This document shows, piece after piece, positions 1 to 8,680 of a DNA stretch of 64,000 bases; within the stretch, counting starts at the first letter, position 1, and the number at the start of each line of letters is the position of its first letter. Location: contig CAKREL010000001.1 in assembly GCA_934317205.1 (NCBI GenBank), positions 40,005-104,004 of the forward strand, in the 5' to 3' direction. The notes beneath the pieces were generated by a model. The model did no database searches and was not told where the DNA came from. It saw nothing but the letters and a program-made list of their open reading frames with translations. The DNA comes from an uncultured Eubacterium sp. (GTDB lineage: Bacteria; Bacillota; Clostridia; Lachnospirales; Lachnospiraceae). Position numbers and translations under genes: made by a program.

Positions 1-1486
1 CACGGAACAGACCGAACTGGCGGGTGATCTTCTGGGGGATGATCATATCCTGATGGGAAATATAAGTAGCTCCCATGGAATAAAGTTTTGCGGTAAGGTC
101 GACATGTTCATTTTCTTTTAAGGTGGACCATTCCAGATAGATTTTTGCCTTTGGATTTACCATTTTGACACCAAGGGCAAATGCATTGATATTGGCGGTC
201 ATACCATAAATCGGATAATCTGCGATGTAACCAATTTTGTTGGTGTCTGTCATAATGCCGGCCAGTACGCCGATCAGGAATTTTGCCTCATACATGCGGC
301 CGTAATAGGTGCGGATGTATTTGTGGGAAGAATTCAGTGAACAGTTTAAAATTTTTACTTCCGGATGATTGACAGCAGCTCGTAGGCTGGCACTCAAAAA
401 TTCCGGCGATGTGGTAAAAATCATTTCGTATCCGTCTGCAATAGCCTGCTCAATGGTAGCAATGGCATTATCTGTTCCGGAGATGTCATCATAGGCTTTT
501 GTCTGTACGGTGCCGTGAAAGGCATCTTTCAGATAGAGTCTGCCAAGTTCGTGTGCGTAAGTCCAGCTGGAGGTCTCTGGGGTCTTGCGGTTGATAAACG
601 CAATGCGGGTGATTGGTTCCTCCTCGGAAGGGCTTAGAAGTTTGGTCAGAATATTTTTTTTCTGCACCGGCGACGGATCAAATTTTACCGAAGGTGTCTC
701 CTGCGCATTTTTTAGCTCAAATTCCGCCCACATTTTTTTCAGGTTTTCCTTGATCTCAGAAGGTGTTTCGTCTTTTAACTGATCATAGTCGAACAAATCC
801 AGATAAATCAGCAAGGCGTCCCCGACCGTCATATGCAGACGATCGCCACCGAGTTCTTTAAAGGCGTCTGCAAAACGATTGTAGCAGGAGCGGAAAATGA
901 TCCGGTCATCCATGCTCCAGCGCTCATAACGGCGGTGTCCGAGATGATAGGCGAGATGTAGATAAGAGCCCTCTTTGCTGAAAAACAGATAATTAATGCT
1001 GGTAGCATTGTAAAATTCCAGAAATTCGTAGTACAGACGGCTTTCTTTGGTATCTTCTCTGGCTGGGATGATGCGGGTGACGTAACCTGGTACACTGATA
1101 GCGTCAAAAAATTTCAATACACTGACACGTTTGTTACCTTCCTGTACATAATAGTGATTCATGTATTCGTAGGCAACGATCGGATCACGGATTCCTTCCC
1201 GGAGATGTGCGTCGCACAAAGCAGCCCATTTTGCGGCAAATTCAGTATTTTCACCGAGAATAGGCATAAAATTAGGCGCAAAAGAAGATGTGCGCCCAAT
1301 TGTTTTTGTGCCGACAATCAGTTCCGTAGGAATGTCTACCAGTCCAAGAGGAATCTCACCGCTGATGTCTGTATGCTCCAGAATGGCATCCAAAGCAGGC
1401 ATCTCAGTGGGAAGTTTCTGTGCAACCAGTGTCTGTAATTCTTTTTTGCCAGCTTTTTGGGCGGCACGATACTGTTCCATCGACAT
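1..1486 (-). CDS. BMP-family substrate-binding-like protein with N-terminal ParB-like region (C-terminus outside window)
   Basis: The frame runs from an ATG ending at 1486 to the left edge without a stop, 495 residues seen. An AAGGAGTG ribosome site lies 7 nt upstream (1494-1501). Residues 1 to about 290 contain a ParB-like stretch (EGNKR at 116-120). From about 297 (ITRIAFINR) the sequence follows the BMP/Med/PnrA periplasmic-binding fold, with PEFLSASLRAAVNHPEVKIL and an ADYPIYG motif. There is no signal peptide or lipobox at the start, so unlike standard BMP lipoproteins it is probably cytosolic. Related two-part proteins occur in Lachnospiraceae; the ligand, expected to be a nucleoside or similar small molecule from the family, is inferred only. 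It is followed upstream, on the same strand, by galM with a 13-nt gap, so the two may be co-transcribed. Confidence 0.8.
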   Translation of the reverse strand, partial: MSMEQYRAAQKAGKKELQTLVAQKLPTEMPALDAILEHTDISGEIPLGLVDIPTELIVGTKTIGRTSSFAPNFMPILGENTEFAAKWAALCDAHLREGIRDPIVAYEYMNHYYVQEGNKRVSVLKFFDAISVPGYVTRIIPAREDTKESRLYYEFLEFYNATSINYLFFSKEGSYLHLAYHLGHRRYERWSMDDRIIFRSCYNRFADAFKELGGDRLHMTVGDALLIYLDLFDYDQLKDETPSEIKENLKKMWAEFELKNAQETPSVKFDPSPVQKKNILTKLLSPSEEEPITRIAFINRKTPETSSWTYAHELGRLYLKDAFHGTVQTKAYDDISGTDNAIATIEQAIADGYEMIFTTSPEFLSASLRAAVNHPEVKILNCSLNSSHKYIRTYYGRMYEAKFLIGVLAGIMTDTNKIGYIADYPIYGMTANINAFALGVKMVNPKAKIYLEWSTLKENEHVDLTAKLYSMGATYISHQDMIIPQKITRQFGLFR

Positions 1487-1499
1487 AAAAAATCACTCC

Positions 1500-2549
1500 T
1501 TATCGTTTCGGTGATGTTGCAGAAAAATGAAATACGGTTTTAGATTTAAAAGTTTCACCGGCTTTTAAAATAACGGATGGAAAGTTTGGATGGCTGGTTG
1601 CATTTGGAAAATGCTGTGTCTCCAGGCATGCGCTTCCGTAGGCTGGATAAGAAATACCATTTTTTCCATGTGCAGCAGGCGATTGAGCCGGTACATAAAG
1701 CTGCATGCCAGGCTGATCGGTAAAGCAGGTCAGGCGGATGCCTGAATCTTCGGCATATAACGTTGCAGCTTCTTTCAATCCGCTTCCGTTTAATACAAAG
1801 TTATGGTCATAGGTTTTGGAATATTTCAGCTGTGGATGTTCTGCAAAAATATCCTGTCCAATTGGCTTTGGTGTGCGGAAGTCAAACGGTGTGCCCGCCA
1901 CGTCAGAGATCACACCTGTGGTCAGATCGTTCTGATCAGTCTCGGTATATTGCTCAGCATTGATCATCAGAATATGCTCCAGCACAGAACCGGAAGCTTC
2001 ACCGTTCAAATTGAAATAGGAATGGTTTGTCGTGTTGAATACGGTATCCTGATCGCTGAAAGCCTCATAGGTGATAGAAAGTTCATTGTCTTCACTCCAA
2101 CAGTAAGTCACACTCATGGTCAGAGTACCCGGATAACCTTCTTCTCCATCTGGGGAAATACGTGTGAAACGAACGGAATTTCCAACCTGCTCAGAATCCC
2201 AATTATAGTAATGGAATCCGCGGATACCGCCGTGCAGGTGGTTTGGACCGTTGTTGATGGCCAGATGATAAGTTTTATCATTCAGTGTGAATGTACCTTT
2301 TTCAATACGATTTGCATGGCGGCCGACAACGGCACCGAAACTTGCGGTATCTTTTTCATATTCTGCAAGGGTGTCATAGCCAAGGCATACATCCCGTAAT
2401 TCGCCATTTTTGTCCGGCACACAGATGCTTACAATGCGGCAACCAAAGCTTGTAACAGTGATATATGCGCCGGATGCATTTTCCAGTCGATATAAAAATG
2501 CTTCTTCGCCGTCAGTGGTGATTCCAAAAGAACTTTTTGTAATATTCAT
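1500..2549 (-). CDS. galM: Aldose 1-epimerase (galactose mutarotase)
   Basis: A full-length 349-residue galactose mutarotase-like protein, the normal family length. It interconverts alpha and beta anomers of galactose or glucose in the cytoplasm, feeding the Leloir pathway. Visible family signatures are GRHANRIEKG (77-86), NHLHGG with the first catalytic histidine near 106, TNHSYFNL with the second near 176, DHNFVL, and LETQHFP with the likely general base Glu310. A weak GAGGG ribosome site precedes the ATG. A promoter with TTGTCA and TATACT (minus strand, 2586-2615) sits just upstream and overlaps the divergent ywlC promoter. No other sugar gene is adjacent, so physiological coupling to galactose use is inferred from the family only. 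Confidence 0.93.
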   Translation of the reverse strand: MNITKSSFGITTDGEEAFLYRLENASGAYITVTSFGCRIVSICVPDKNGELRDVCLGYDTLAEYEKDTASFGAVVGRHANRIEKGTFTLNDKTYHLAINNGPNHLHGGIRGFHYYNWDSEQVGNSVRFTRISPDGEEGYPGTLTMSVTYCWSEDNELSITYEAFSDQDTVFNTTNHSYFNLNGEASGSVLEHILMINAEQYTETDQNDLTTGVISDVAGTPFDFRTPKPIGQDIFAEHPQLKYSKTYDHNFVLNGSGLKEAATLYAEDSGIRLTCFTDQPGMQLYVPAQSPAAHGKNGISYPAYGSACLETQHFPNATSHPNFPSVILKAGETFKSKTVFHFSATSPKR

Positions 2550-2585
2550 TTCAAAACCCTCATTCTTTCTTCATAAATATACTAT

Positions 2586-2615
2586 AGTATACTCGCAGGT
2601 GACAGGTGCTGACAA
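2586..2615 (-). promoter_or_regulatory. Promoter for galM (minus strand)
   Basis: On the minus strand TTGTCA (2610-2615) and TATACT (2586-2591) are separated by 18 nt, a good sigma-A match placed about 40 nt upstream of the galM start. Its -35 box occupies the same bases as the -35 box of the opposing ywlC promoter, so the two polymerases would compete. Confidence 0.65.
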
Positions 2616-2637
2616 GTAAAATCTTTTGTGGTATACT
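2609..2637 (+). promoter_or_regulatory. Promoter for ywlC
   Basis: CTGACA (2609-2614) and TATACT (2632-2637) are spaced by 17 nt. The expected transcription start falls around 2643-2646, at the ATG chosen for ywlC (2645). If correct, the message would be leaderless or nearly so, unless translation begins at the later ATG at 2708. Confidence 0.6.
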
Positions 2638-2644
2638 GTTTTGC

Positions 2645-3727
2645 ATGAATACGAATATTTTAGATGAAAAAAAGACAATTATTACACAGGTAAAAAAAGT
2701 GGATGCCATGCATCCGGATATGAGTATTATACGGGAAGCTGCCGAAATTATCCGTGAAGGCGGACTGGTTGGCTTTCCGACAGAGACAGTTTATGGACTG
2801 GGAGCAGACGCGTTACTGCCGGAAGGGGCGAAACGAATTTATGCAGCAAAAGGGCGTCCGTCTGACAATCCACTGATCGTACACATTGCTGATTTTGAGG
2901 CGTTGGATAAAATCACTGCGGATATTCCACCGCAGGCAAAAGCACTGGCAGATGCATTCTGGCCGGGACCATTAACGATGATCTTTCGCAAGAGTGATGC
3001 AGTTCCTTATGAGACAACCGGCGGGCTGGATACGGTGGCTGTCCGTATGCCATCGCACCCGACGGCACTGGCATTGATCCGCGAAAGCTGTGGTTATATC
3101 GCGGCACCGAGTGCAAATACTTCAGGCAGACCAAGCCCGACACTTGCAGAGCATGTGTATGAGGATCTGAAAGGTAAGATACCAATGATCCTGGATGGCG
3201 GCGCTGTGGGAATCGGCATTGAATCGACTATTATTGATCTGAGTGAAGAAGTTCCAATGATCCTGCGCCCGGGTTATATTACAAAAGATATGCTTTCAGA
3301 AGTAATCGGGGAAGTACGGGACGATCCTGGATTTACCAGTGCAGATCCAAATGTACATCCGAAAGCACCGGGCATGAAGTACAGACACTATGCGCCGAAG
3401 GCAAATCTGACTATCGTATCCGGTGAGGCGGATGCCGTTGTACAGCGCATCAATGAATTGACCCGGGAGCATCATCAAAAAGGAGAGAAAGTTGGTATCA
3501 TCTGCACCGATGAGACTCGTGCCCGCTATTTTGGAGATGTGATTGAAAGTACCGGAAGCCGTCAGAACGAAGATAGCATTGCCCAGCATCTGTATGCAAT
3601 TTTGCGCGATTTTGATGAGCGGGATGTGGATGTGATCTTTTCCGAGAGTTTTGCGACACCGCGTATCGGGCATGCAATTATGAACCGTTTGCTAAAGGCA
3701 GCAGGACATCAAGTGATCGAAGTCTGA
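2645..3727 (+). CDS. ywlC: L-threonylcarbamoyladenylate synthase, Sua5/YwlC type
   Basis: About 360 residues. The product makes threonylcarbamoyl-AMP from threonine, bicarbonate and ATP for the universal t6A modification of ANN-decoding tRNAs. The N-terminal YrdC domain shows FPTETVYGLGADA, KGRPSDNPLIVHI and SANTSGRPSPT. The linker contains PGMKYRHYAPKA and is followed by the C-terminal Sua5 domain, so this is the long two-domain form rather than short TsaC. The start is uncertain: ATG 2645 has no ribosome site and lies at the predicted transcription start; an ATG at 2708 (MHPDM) is the alternative. An LMW-phosphatase-fold gene lies downstream, paralleling the ywlC/ywlE neighbourhood known from Bacillus. 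Confidence 0.92.
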   Translation: MNTNILDEKKTIITQVKKVDAMHPDMSIIREAAEIIREGGLVGFPTETVYGLGADALLPEGAKRIYAAKGRPSDNPLIVHIADFEALDKITADIPPQAKALADAFWPGPLTMIFRKSDAVPYETTGGLDTVAVRMPSHPTALALIRESCGYIAAPSANTSGRPSPTLAEHVYEDLKGKIPMILDGGAVGIGIESTIIDLSEEVPMILRPGYITKDMLSEVIGEVRDDPGFTSADPNVHPKAPGMKYRHYAPKANLTIVSGEADAVVQRINELTREHHQKGEKVGIICTDETRARYFGDVIESTGSRQNEDSIAQHLYAILRDFDERDVDVIFSESFATPRIGHAIMNRLLKAAGHQVIEV

Positions 3728-3822
3728 CAGGTTTCTGATAAAGCTGTGTAACAGCTAGTGATTAAAATGAGTAGTATACATTAGCTACGAGTATTTGCTC
3801 AAATTAATAATGAGGTGAAAAT

Positions 3823-4278
3823 TTGGAAAAAATAGAGAAGATAATCTTTGTGGGGAAACGTGCAATTTGCCGGGAGCCCATGGCCGCGGCCATTCTGCAG
3901 CGGGAAACGTTAAATTTTCCGGTGGAGATACTGGCACGAGGTTTTGTGGTGCTCTTTCCGGAACCGTTGAATCAGAAAGCGGAAGCAGTTATGATCAGCA
4001 ACGGTATTACATTGGAAAATTATACATCCAGTCAGCTGGAATCAACAGACTTTGGGGGAACGACGTTGATCCTGACTTTTGATCAGACTTCAAAGGAAAA
4101 AGTGCTGGAGATGGATGGCGCACAGAATGTAGAAGTACTGACTGATCTGACCGGAGACGAACTGGAAATTCTGGATCCATATGGAGCAGAGCTGGTAACT
4201 TACGGAATCTGTTATGAGACATTGTCAAATTCGATACATAAACTGGCAAAAATACTAAATGAACGAATGGATAAATAA
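3823..4278 (+). CDS. Low-molecular-weight phosphatase-fold protein lacking the catalytic cysteine (YwlE-like)
   Basis: 151 residues beginning at a TTG preceded by a strong GAGGTGAAAA site. The N-terminus IIFVGKRAICREPMAAAIL aligns with the P-loop of LMW protein-tyrosine/arginine phosphatases, normally VCxxNxCRSPMAEA. Here the nucleophilic Cys is Gly and the Ser after the loop Arg is Glu, while the second Cys and the Arg are kept. The general-acid region (ILDPYG, about residues 127-132) is also retained. The fold is therefore likely preserved but phosphatase chemistry by the known mechanism is not expected. Its position directly after ywlC matches that of ywlE in other Firmicutes. It overlaps the following HAD gene by 20 nt if that gene starts at 4259. 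A binding or regulatory role is inference. Confidence 0.8.
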   Translation: MEKIEKIIFVGKRAICREPMAAAILQRETLNFPVEILARGFVVLFPEPLNQKAEAVMISNGITLENYTSSQLESTDFGGTTLILTFDQTSKEKVLEMDGAQNVEVLTDLTGDELEILDPYGAELVTYGICYETLSNSIHKLAKILNERMDK

Positions 4279-5134
4279 AATGAACTTAGCAGGAAAAAAT
4301 ATAAAATGTATTGCCTTTGACCTGGATCACACGGTGATCAATTCCGATGGTACTATGTCAGATGTCACACGGACAGTCATCGAGCAGGCGATTGCAGATG
4401 GAATTGCGATTGTACCGGTGAGTGGTCGTGCATTTGCGACATTTCCGGAAAATATTTGCCGGCTTGAAGGGATATTATACGCAGTGACTTCTAATGGAGC
4501 TGCGATTTACAATAAGAAAACTGGAGCGAGAATTCACGGAGTTGCCATTGATTCAGTTGATTTACATAGTATATTAGAGGCTTTTGAACCGTATTATCAG
4601 AATGGACAGATTGCTTACGAAGCTTTTGTAGATGGCGTGGCTTATGGTGACAGTAAGTACGTGAAAAATCCAAGTGCGTTTGGTGTGCCGCAGGGAAATG
4701 TGTCGTATGTGCAAAGCACTCGAAAACCGGTAGACGATATTGTGAGATTTATGGTGGAGCATGAAGATGATTTAGACAGCCTGGATATTGTAGCAGCAGA
4801 CCCGGTGCTTTATAGAGCAATTGAGAGTCAGATTCCACTTGTGGCAGATCAGGTCTATACTACATCGGCGGTACCTTATCGTCTGGAAATATCACATAAG
4901 AATTCCGGAAAGGAAACCGGTCTTGCTTACGTCCTGAAGTTGCTTGAAATTGCACCGGAAGAAACCGTTGCTTTTGGAGATGGTGATAATGATGCGGACA
5001 TGCTGGCCTTTGCAGGACTTGGTGTAGCTATGGAAAATGCGACTGAAAGCTGCAAGGCGAGTGCAGATATAATCTGTGACAGTTGTGAAAATAATGGTGT
5101 GGCGAAATTTTTATGTGAGTTTTTGGACATTTGA
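4259..5134 (+). CDS. HAD-superfamily phosphatase, Cof type
   Basis: 291 residues (284 if the second ATG at 4280 is used; neither has a clear ribosome site, so translation is probably coupled to the preceding gene). The four HAD motifs are visible: motif I AFDLDHTVINSDG near the start, motif II VPVSGRAFATF, the motif III lysine in SHKNSGKETGL, and motif IV FGDGDNDADML. The cap lies between motifs II and III as in Cof/YidA-type sugar-phosphate and FMN phosphatases. Substrate cannot be read from the sequence. It is the last gene of the ywlC run and is followed by a bidirectional hairpin terminator. Confidence 0.9.
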   Translation: MNEWINKMNLAGKNIKCIAFDLDHTVINSDGTMSDVTRTVIEQAIADGIAIVPVSGRAFATFPENICRLEGILYAVTSNGAAIYNKKTGARIHGVAIDSVDLHSILEAFEPYYQNGQIAYEAFVDGVAYGDSKYVKNPSAFGVPQGNVSYVQSTRKPVDDIVRFMVEHEDDLDSLDIVAADPVLYRAIESQIPLVADQVYTTSAVPYRLEISHKNSGKETGLAYVLKLLEIAPEETVAFGDGDNDADMLAFAGLGVAMENATESCKASADIICDSCENNGVAKFLCEFLDI

Positions 5135-5182
5135 TTTTTACAAACAGTCACATGAAAAACAAAACAGAAAGCATAAATGAAT

Positions 5183-5250
5183 GAAATCCGTAAATTTTTT
5201 TCTGGAAAGCGATTGTTAGCTGACAGAACAAAATTTACGGATTTCTTTTT
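5183..5250. terminator. Bidirectional intrinsic terminator
   Basis: A 15-bp perfect stem (GAAATCCGTAAATTT at 5183-5197 with AAATTTACGGATTTC at 5231-5245) has a 33-nt loop and is followed by TTTTT on the plus strand. It sits between the convergent HAD and activase genes and can serve both. Confidence 0.75.
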
Positions 5251-5287
5251 ATTAACCTGCAAATTAACTACAAAAGAAGCTAAAAAA

Positions 5288-7084
5288 TTAAAATATCTCT
5301 TCGAGGCCATATAAGGCTGCACCCAGTGCTCCGACAATTTCCGGTTCTTCGGAGATGAAAAGTGGAGCTTTAAGTTGTTCTTCCAGTACTTTAACAACAC
5401 CGGGATTTTTGGCTACGCCGCCAGTCATCATATAACCTGGTTCGAGTCCGACACGGCGTATCAGTGACATGGCTTTAGCTGCAATAGCCATATGGATGCC
5501 ATGGGCGATATCGGAAGTTTCTTTGTTTTGTGCAATCAGTGAAATAACTTCGGATTCTGCAAATACAGAGCACATACTGCTGATTTCAATATTCTTGGTG
5601 GATTGCAGAGATAAGGGTCCAAGTTCTGTAATATCTACTTCCAGTGTCCGCGCCATCATTTCCAGAAATCGGCCAGTTCCGGCTGCGCATTTGTCATTCA
5701 TGACAAAATCTGTCACATCACCTTTTTCATTCAGATGAATGGCTTTGCTGTCCTGACCGCCAATGTCAAGAATCGTGCGGATTTCCGGATTCAGATAATG
5801 CGCACCTTTTCCGTGGCAGCTGATTTCAGTTATAGTTTCATCTGCAAACGGGATGCTGACACGTCCGTATCCTGTGGACACGATTTTTGACAGATCAGAG
5901 CGCTGCAGGTTTGCTTTTTGCAATATTTCTTCTAAAATACGCTGTGCACTTTCACCACTTTTTGCTCCGGTGCGGATAACAGCGGAGGCAATAAGTTCTC
6001 GTTTCTCATTTAAAATGACAGCGTTTGTAGAAGTGGAACCGCTGTCAATTCCCATGACATAGACAGGTATATCCGTTTGAACCTTCTGTTTTTCATCGGC
6101 AGCCACGGAATCAGAGACAGAGTCCTTTGTTTCATCAGAACAGTTTTCCGACTGCTGTCGTTTATTTTTAAATAACATAGATTCTCCTTTTTGTATACGC
6201 AGGGATTCTAAAAATGCTTCCAGCCGGGTCAGAATCTGACCACCGCACTGTGCAGTTGCATCGGTTTCAATTTTTAGAATCGGCAAGTTAGATGTTTCGT
6301 GCAGTTTAGTATATTCATAAGCATAAATATCACAGAATTTAACTGTGTGGTAAATGATGCCATCAATGCGATCCTCATAAGCTTCCAGAATACGCTGGCG
6401 GTTCGATGCAGCAGCCATACGCATGCAGGGAAGCTGATCCAGCAGGGCATGTGCATAGGCATGCAGCGTCTGGTCAGAAGGCAGATTATAATTTCGTTCC
6501 ATGCCGGTGCAGGTCAGATCCAGTGTGATCTCTGTCTGATGATCAATAATGAGCTGACGGATCTCGCTGCCCGGGCGTGCACCGACAAGGGCGATGCGAA
6601 GACCATTTATCTGAGAATCATTTGCCAGTTGTTTTTCAGCAGTATGTTCTTTGCCATTTTCACTGAGTTTCTGTTCCGCCAACCGTTTTTTACAGATTTC
6701 CAGCAACTTCTGCTCAGAAAAAGTTTTTCCGGAAAATGCTGCGTATGCATCAATGAGTTTCTGTAATTGTTTTGTGTAAAGTGTTACAGCAAAATCATTG
6801 ATTTTCCGTGGCAGATCCAGACAGAAGAAAAATTTATCCGGAAACTGCCGGCACAAAATGTCATAGAGGCGACGGGAACTGTCACAGCAGGAGGTAAAGA
6901 TCATTCCCTCATAATCCTGTTTTTCAAATTCTTCCAGAACTGCCTTGGAGAAGGAGCACATGTTTGGATGCATCAGGGCATCAGCCTGGGTGAAATTCGT
7001 TACATGTGGTTCGATACAGACGAGTTCTGTATCAAAAGCCTGCAACAGTTCTTCCGGAACATATTTACAAAAATAAGCCAGCAT
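5288..7084 (-). CDS. Fused 2-hydroxyacyl-CoA dehydratase-like / BadF-BcrA activase ATPase
   Basis: 598 residues. The N-terminal ~300 residues resemble the HgdB/FldC-type dehydratase subunit fold (CSFSKAVLEEFE, FTSCCDSSRRLYDIL). The C-terminal part from about 340 is a complete BadF/BadG/BcrA/BcrD ATPase: GIDSGSTSTNAVI phosphate loop, ILDIGGQDSKAI, and the two cysteine motifs NDKCAAGTG and SSMCSVFAESEV that hold the bridging [4Fe-4S] cluster of acyl-CoA dehydratase activases. The family hydrolyses ATP to inject an electron into the partner dehydratase. The start codon shares one base with the stop of the upstream gene (TAATG), implying translational coupling. The actual acyl-CoA substrate is unknown, and no CoA transferase is nearby. 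Confidence 0.88.
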   Translation of the reverse strand: MLAYFCKYVPEELLQAFDTELVCIEPHVTNFTQADALMHPNMCSFSKAVLEEFEKQDYEGMIFTSCCDSSRRLYDILCRQFPDKFFFCLDLPRKINDFAVTLYTKQLQKLIDAYAAFSGKTFSEQKLLEICKKRLAEQKLSENGKEHTAEKQLANDSQINGLRIALVGARPGSEIRQLIIDHQTEITLDLTCTGMERNYNLPSDQTLHAYAHALLDQLPCMRMAAASNRQRILEAYEDRIDGIIYHTVKFCDIYAYEYTKLHETSNLPILKIETDATAQCGGQILTRLEAFLESLRIQKGESMLFKNKRQQSENCSDETKDSVSDSVAADEKQKVQTDIPVYVMGIDSGSTSTNAVILNEKRELIASAVIRTGAKSGESAQRILEEILQKANLQRSDLSKIVSTGYGRVSIPFADETITEISCHGKGAHYLNPEIRTILDIGGQDSKAIHLNEKGDVTDFVMNDKCAAGTGRFLEMMARTLEVDITELGPLSLQSTKNIEISSMCSVFAESEVISLIAQNKETSDIAHGIHMAIAAKAMSLIRRVGLEPGYMMTGGVAKNPGVVKVLEEQLKAPLFISEEPEIVGALGAALYGLEEIF

Positions 7085-8358
7085 TATGCATCCTCCTTTC
7101 GCTGTTTCAATACTTCCAGAAATGCTTCAAAACGGGTACGGATCTGCCCGTCATGGCTGTTTCTGCGATCCATGCCGTCCCCATCCAGAATCAGAAGTGG
7201 AATGTCTTTTTTATCCAGTTCTTCTTTCAGTAACATGACACCGCCTGAGGATTGCTTACAGCCCCAATGACAGAAGTTGATGACACCGTCAGATCCTAAT
7301 TCCTGTGCCAGTTCTGATACCAGTTTTGCTTTCCGTTCATAAGGTCCGTTATAGACATTTAAAATCATTTTATCTGCAAGTGCTTCCAGAGGATGTTCCG
7401 TATCCAGAGGTGTGCGGTAATCGAGATTCATTTCGATTGCCTGAATCTGATCATCATCGGTCAGGTTAAAGTATTCCTTTAAGGTTTCCTGATAATATGG
7501 CAGCAGATGAACCCAGAGAATATTGGTGCCGTGAAATTTTGGTGCGGCAGCAGTTTCAGCCTCCATCTGTTGATAAAAATGCAGGATTTCTGGTGTTCCA
7601 ATATTCATATGTGATGCAAATAACATATACATCTGCATGGTCAGCGTGGACGGATAATGATGTGTCCGCAGATTCTTTAAGCAGCGCTCATAGCAGGCTT
7701 TGGATTTATTTTCACGTTCCAGGATAGAAACAAGTTCTTTTTGCTGAAATTTTTTATGAAACGTGTCCTCCAGCATTGCAATCAGTTCTTTTAACTGCTC
7801 CGTGACATATTCTTTCGCATCGTGGGTGTCATACTGTGGAACATCGATGAAAAATGATGGCACCTGATGCTTTTCTGACAGATGTCGGAAGGTGTTGATG
7901 TTTCCGTCACAGATGGTTGAAGTTGTCACAGCAAATGCTGCCGGCGGAATGATTCCACTGTCAATGGACCCAATGAAATTTTTATGATAGGAGCACAATG
8001 TGGATGCAAGACCTTCATTTTCAGCATAATCGAGAAAATAGTCTTCGATGGTAAAACCGGATAAGAAAGAAGACAGACACTCGATGGACAGGCTGTGCAG
8101 ACCAAAACACTGCAGCAGTTCCACTGGAGCGAAAATATTTGCCCAGACGGAAGTTTCCGGATGTTTCAGTGCTTCCAGAACTTCTCCAACTGCATAAGTA
8201 TTTAAATACTGATAAGCGCCGGGCAGCTTTTTTGCTGCCAGATGTTTACTGCGAAATTGCTCCAGAGCCAGACCGGCTTTGATCATGCGAAAAGCAGCCA
8301 GCGGATGGTCGGGAGCATATTTTTTTATGATATTTCCATAAGTACGAATTAATTCCAT
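7084..8358 (-). CDS. 2-hydroxyacyl-CoA dehydratase family protein (HgdB/BcrC-like)
   Basis: 424 residues of the 2-hydroxyglutaryl-CoA dehydratase D-component family. Conserved features include cysteines in LLQCFGLHSLSIECLSSF, TLCSYHKNF, and the late INFCHWGCKQSSGG, all candidates for [4Fe-4S] ligands; LDGDGMDRR near the C-terminus is also typical. It is the first gene of a two-gene minus-strand operon with the fused activase. In characterised systems the dehydratase is a heterodimer activated by the ATPase; here the second dehydratase-like half is fused to the activase, so the pair may form the complete machine. The start ATG at 8358 has only a poor ribosome site. Confidence 0.88.
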   Translation of the reverse strand: MELIRTYGNIIKKYAPDHPLAAFRMIKAGLALEQFRSKHLAAKKLPGAYQYLNTYAVGEVLEALKHPETSVWANIFAPVELLQCFGLHSLSIECLSSFLSGFTIEDYFLDYAENEGLASTLCSYHKNFIGSIDSGIIPPAAFAVTTSTICDGNINTFRHLSEKHQVPSFFIDVPQYDTHDAKEYVTEQLKELIAMLEDTFHKKFQQKELVSILERENKSKACYERCLKNLRTHHYPSTLTMQMYMLFASHMNIGTPEILHFYQQMEAETAAAPKFHGTNILWVHLLPYYQETLKEYFNLTDDDQIQAIEMNLDYRTPLDTEHPLEALADKMILNVYNGPYERKAKLVSELAQELGSDGVINFCHWGCKQSSGGVMLLKEELDKKDIPLLILDGDGMDRRNSHDGQIRTRFEAFLEVLKQRKEDA

Positions 8359-8680
8359 AGATTACGTTCACTTTCAAAGTTTTGGTATAAAGTTCATTCT
8401 GTTTTTTCGATAGCATTCTACAGGAAAACGGAGGAAATAGCAAGATGGCGGGGAATGTGTCAATACCTATGAAATGTAGATAGAGTTTAGTTCAAGAATG
8501 CCATCGGCATACTTACTGGTATTTAAGAAAATTTTAACTGTAAACGCGAGAATGGTTATGGTAAACTATAAGAAATATGAAATGATTCAGAGTCAGACAG
8601 AGGAACATTTTCCTGCTTTAGGAGGAAAATCGTATTGAGATGACTGTGAGTTTATACGAAATATAGAAGGAGTTTTGGCA
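8359..8680. other. Divergent intergenic region without a gene
   Basis: 322 nt between the dehydratase operon (minus) and the DUF362 gene (plus). It contains a short palindrome ATGCCATCGGCAT and a weak plus-strand promoter candidate, TTAACT with TATGGT spaced by 17 nt around 8537-8565. No coding frame or structured RNA could be supported. Confidence 0.4.

Noticed and set aside
3823-4278. Active arginine/tyrosine phosphatase YwlE
   Set aside because: The catalytic cysteine of the P-loop is replaced by glycine.
6299-7270. Plus-strand open frames within the activase region
   Set aside because: They are antisense to the well-supported dehydratase/activase genes and show no family features or ribosome sites.
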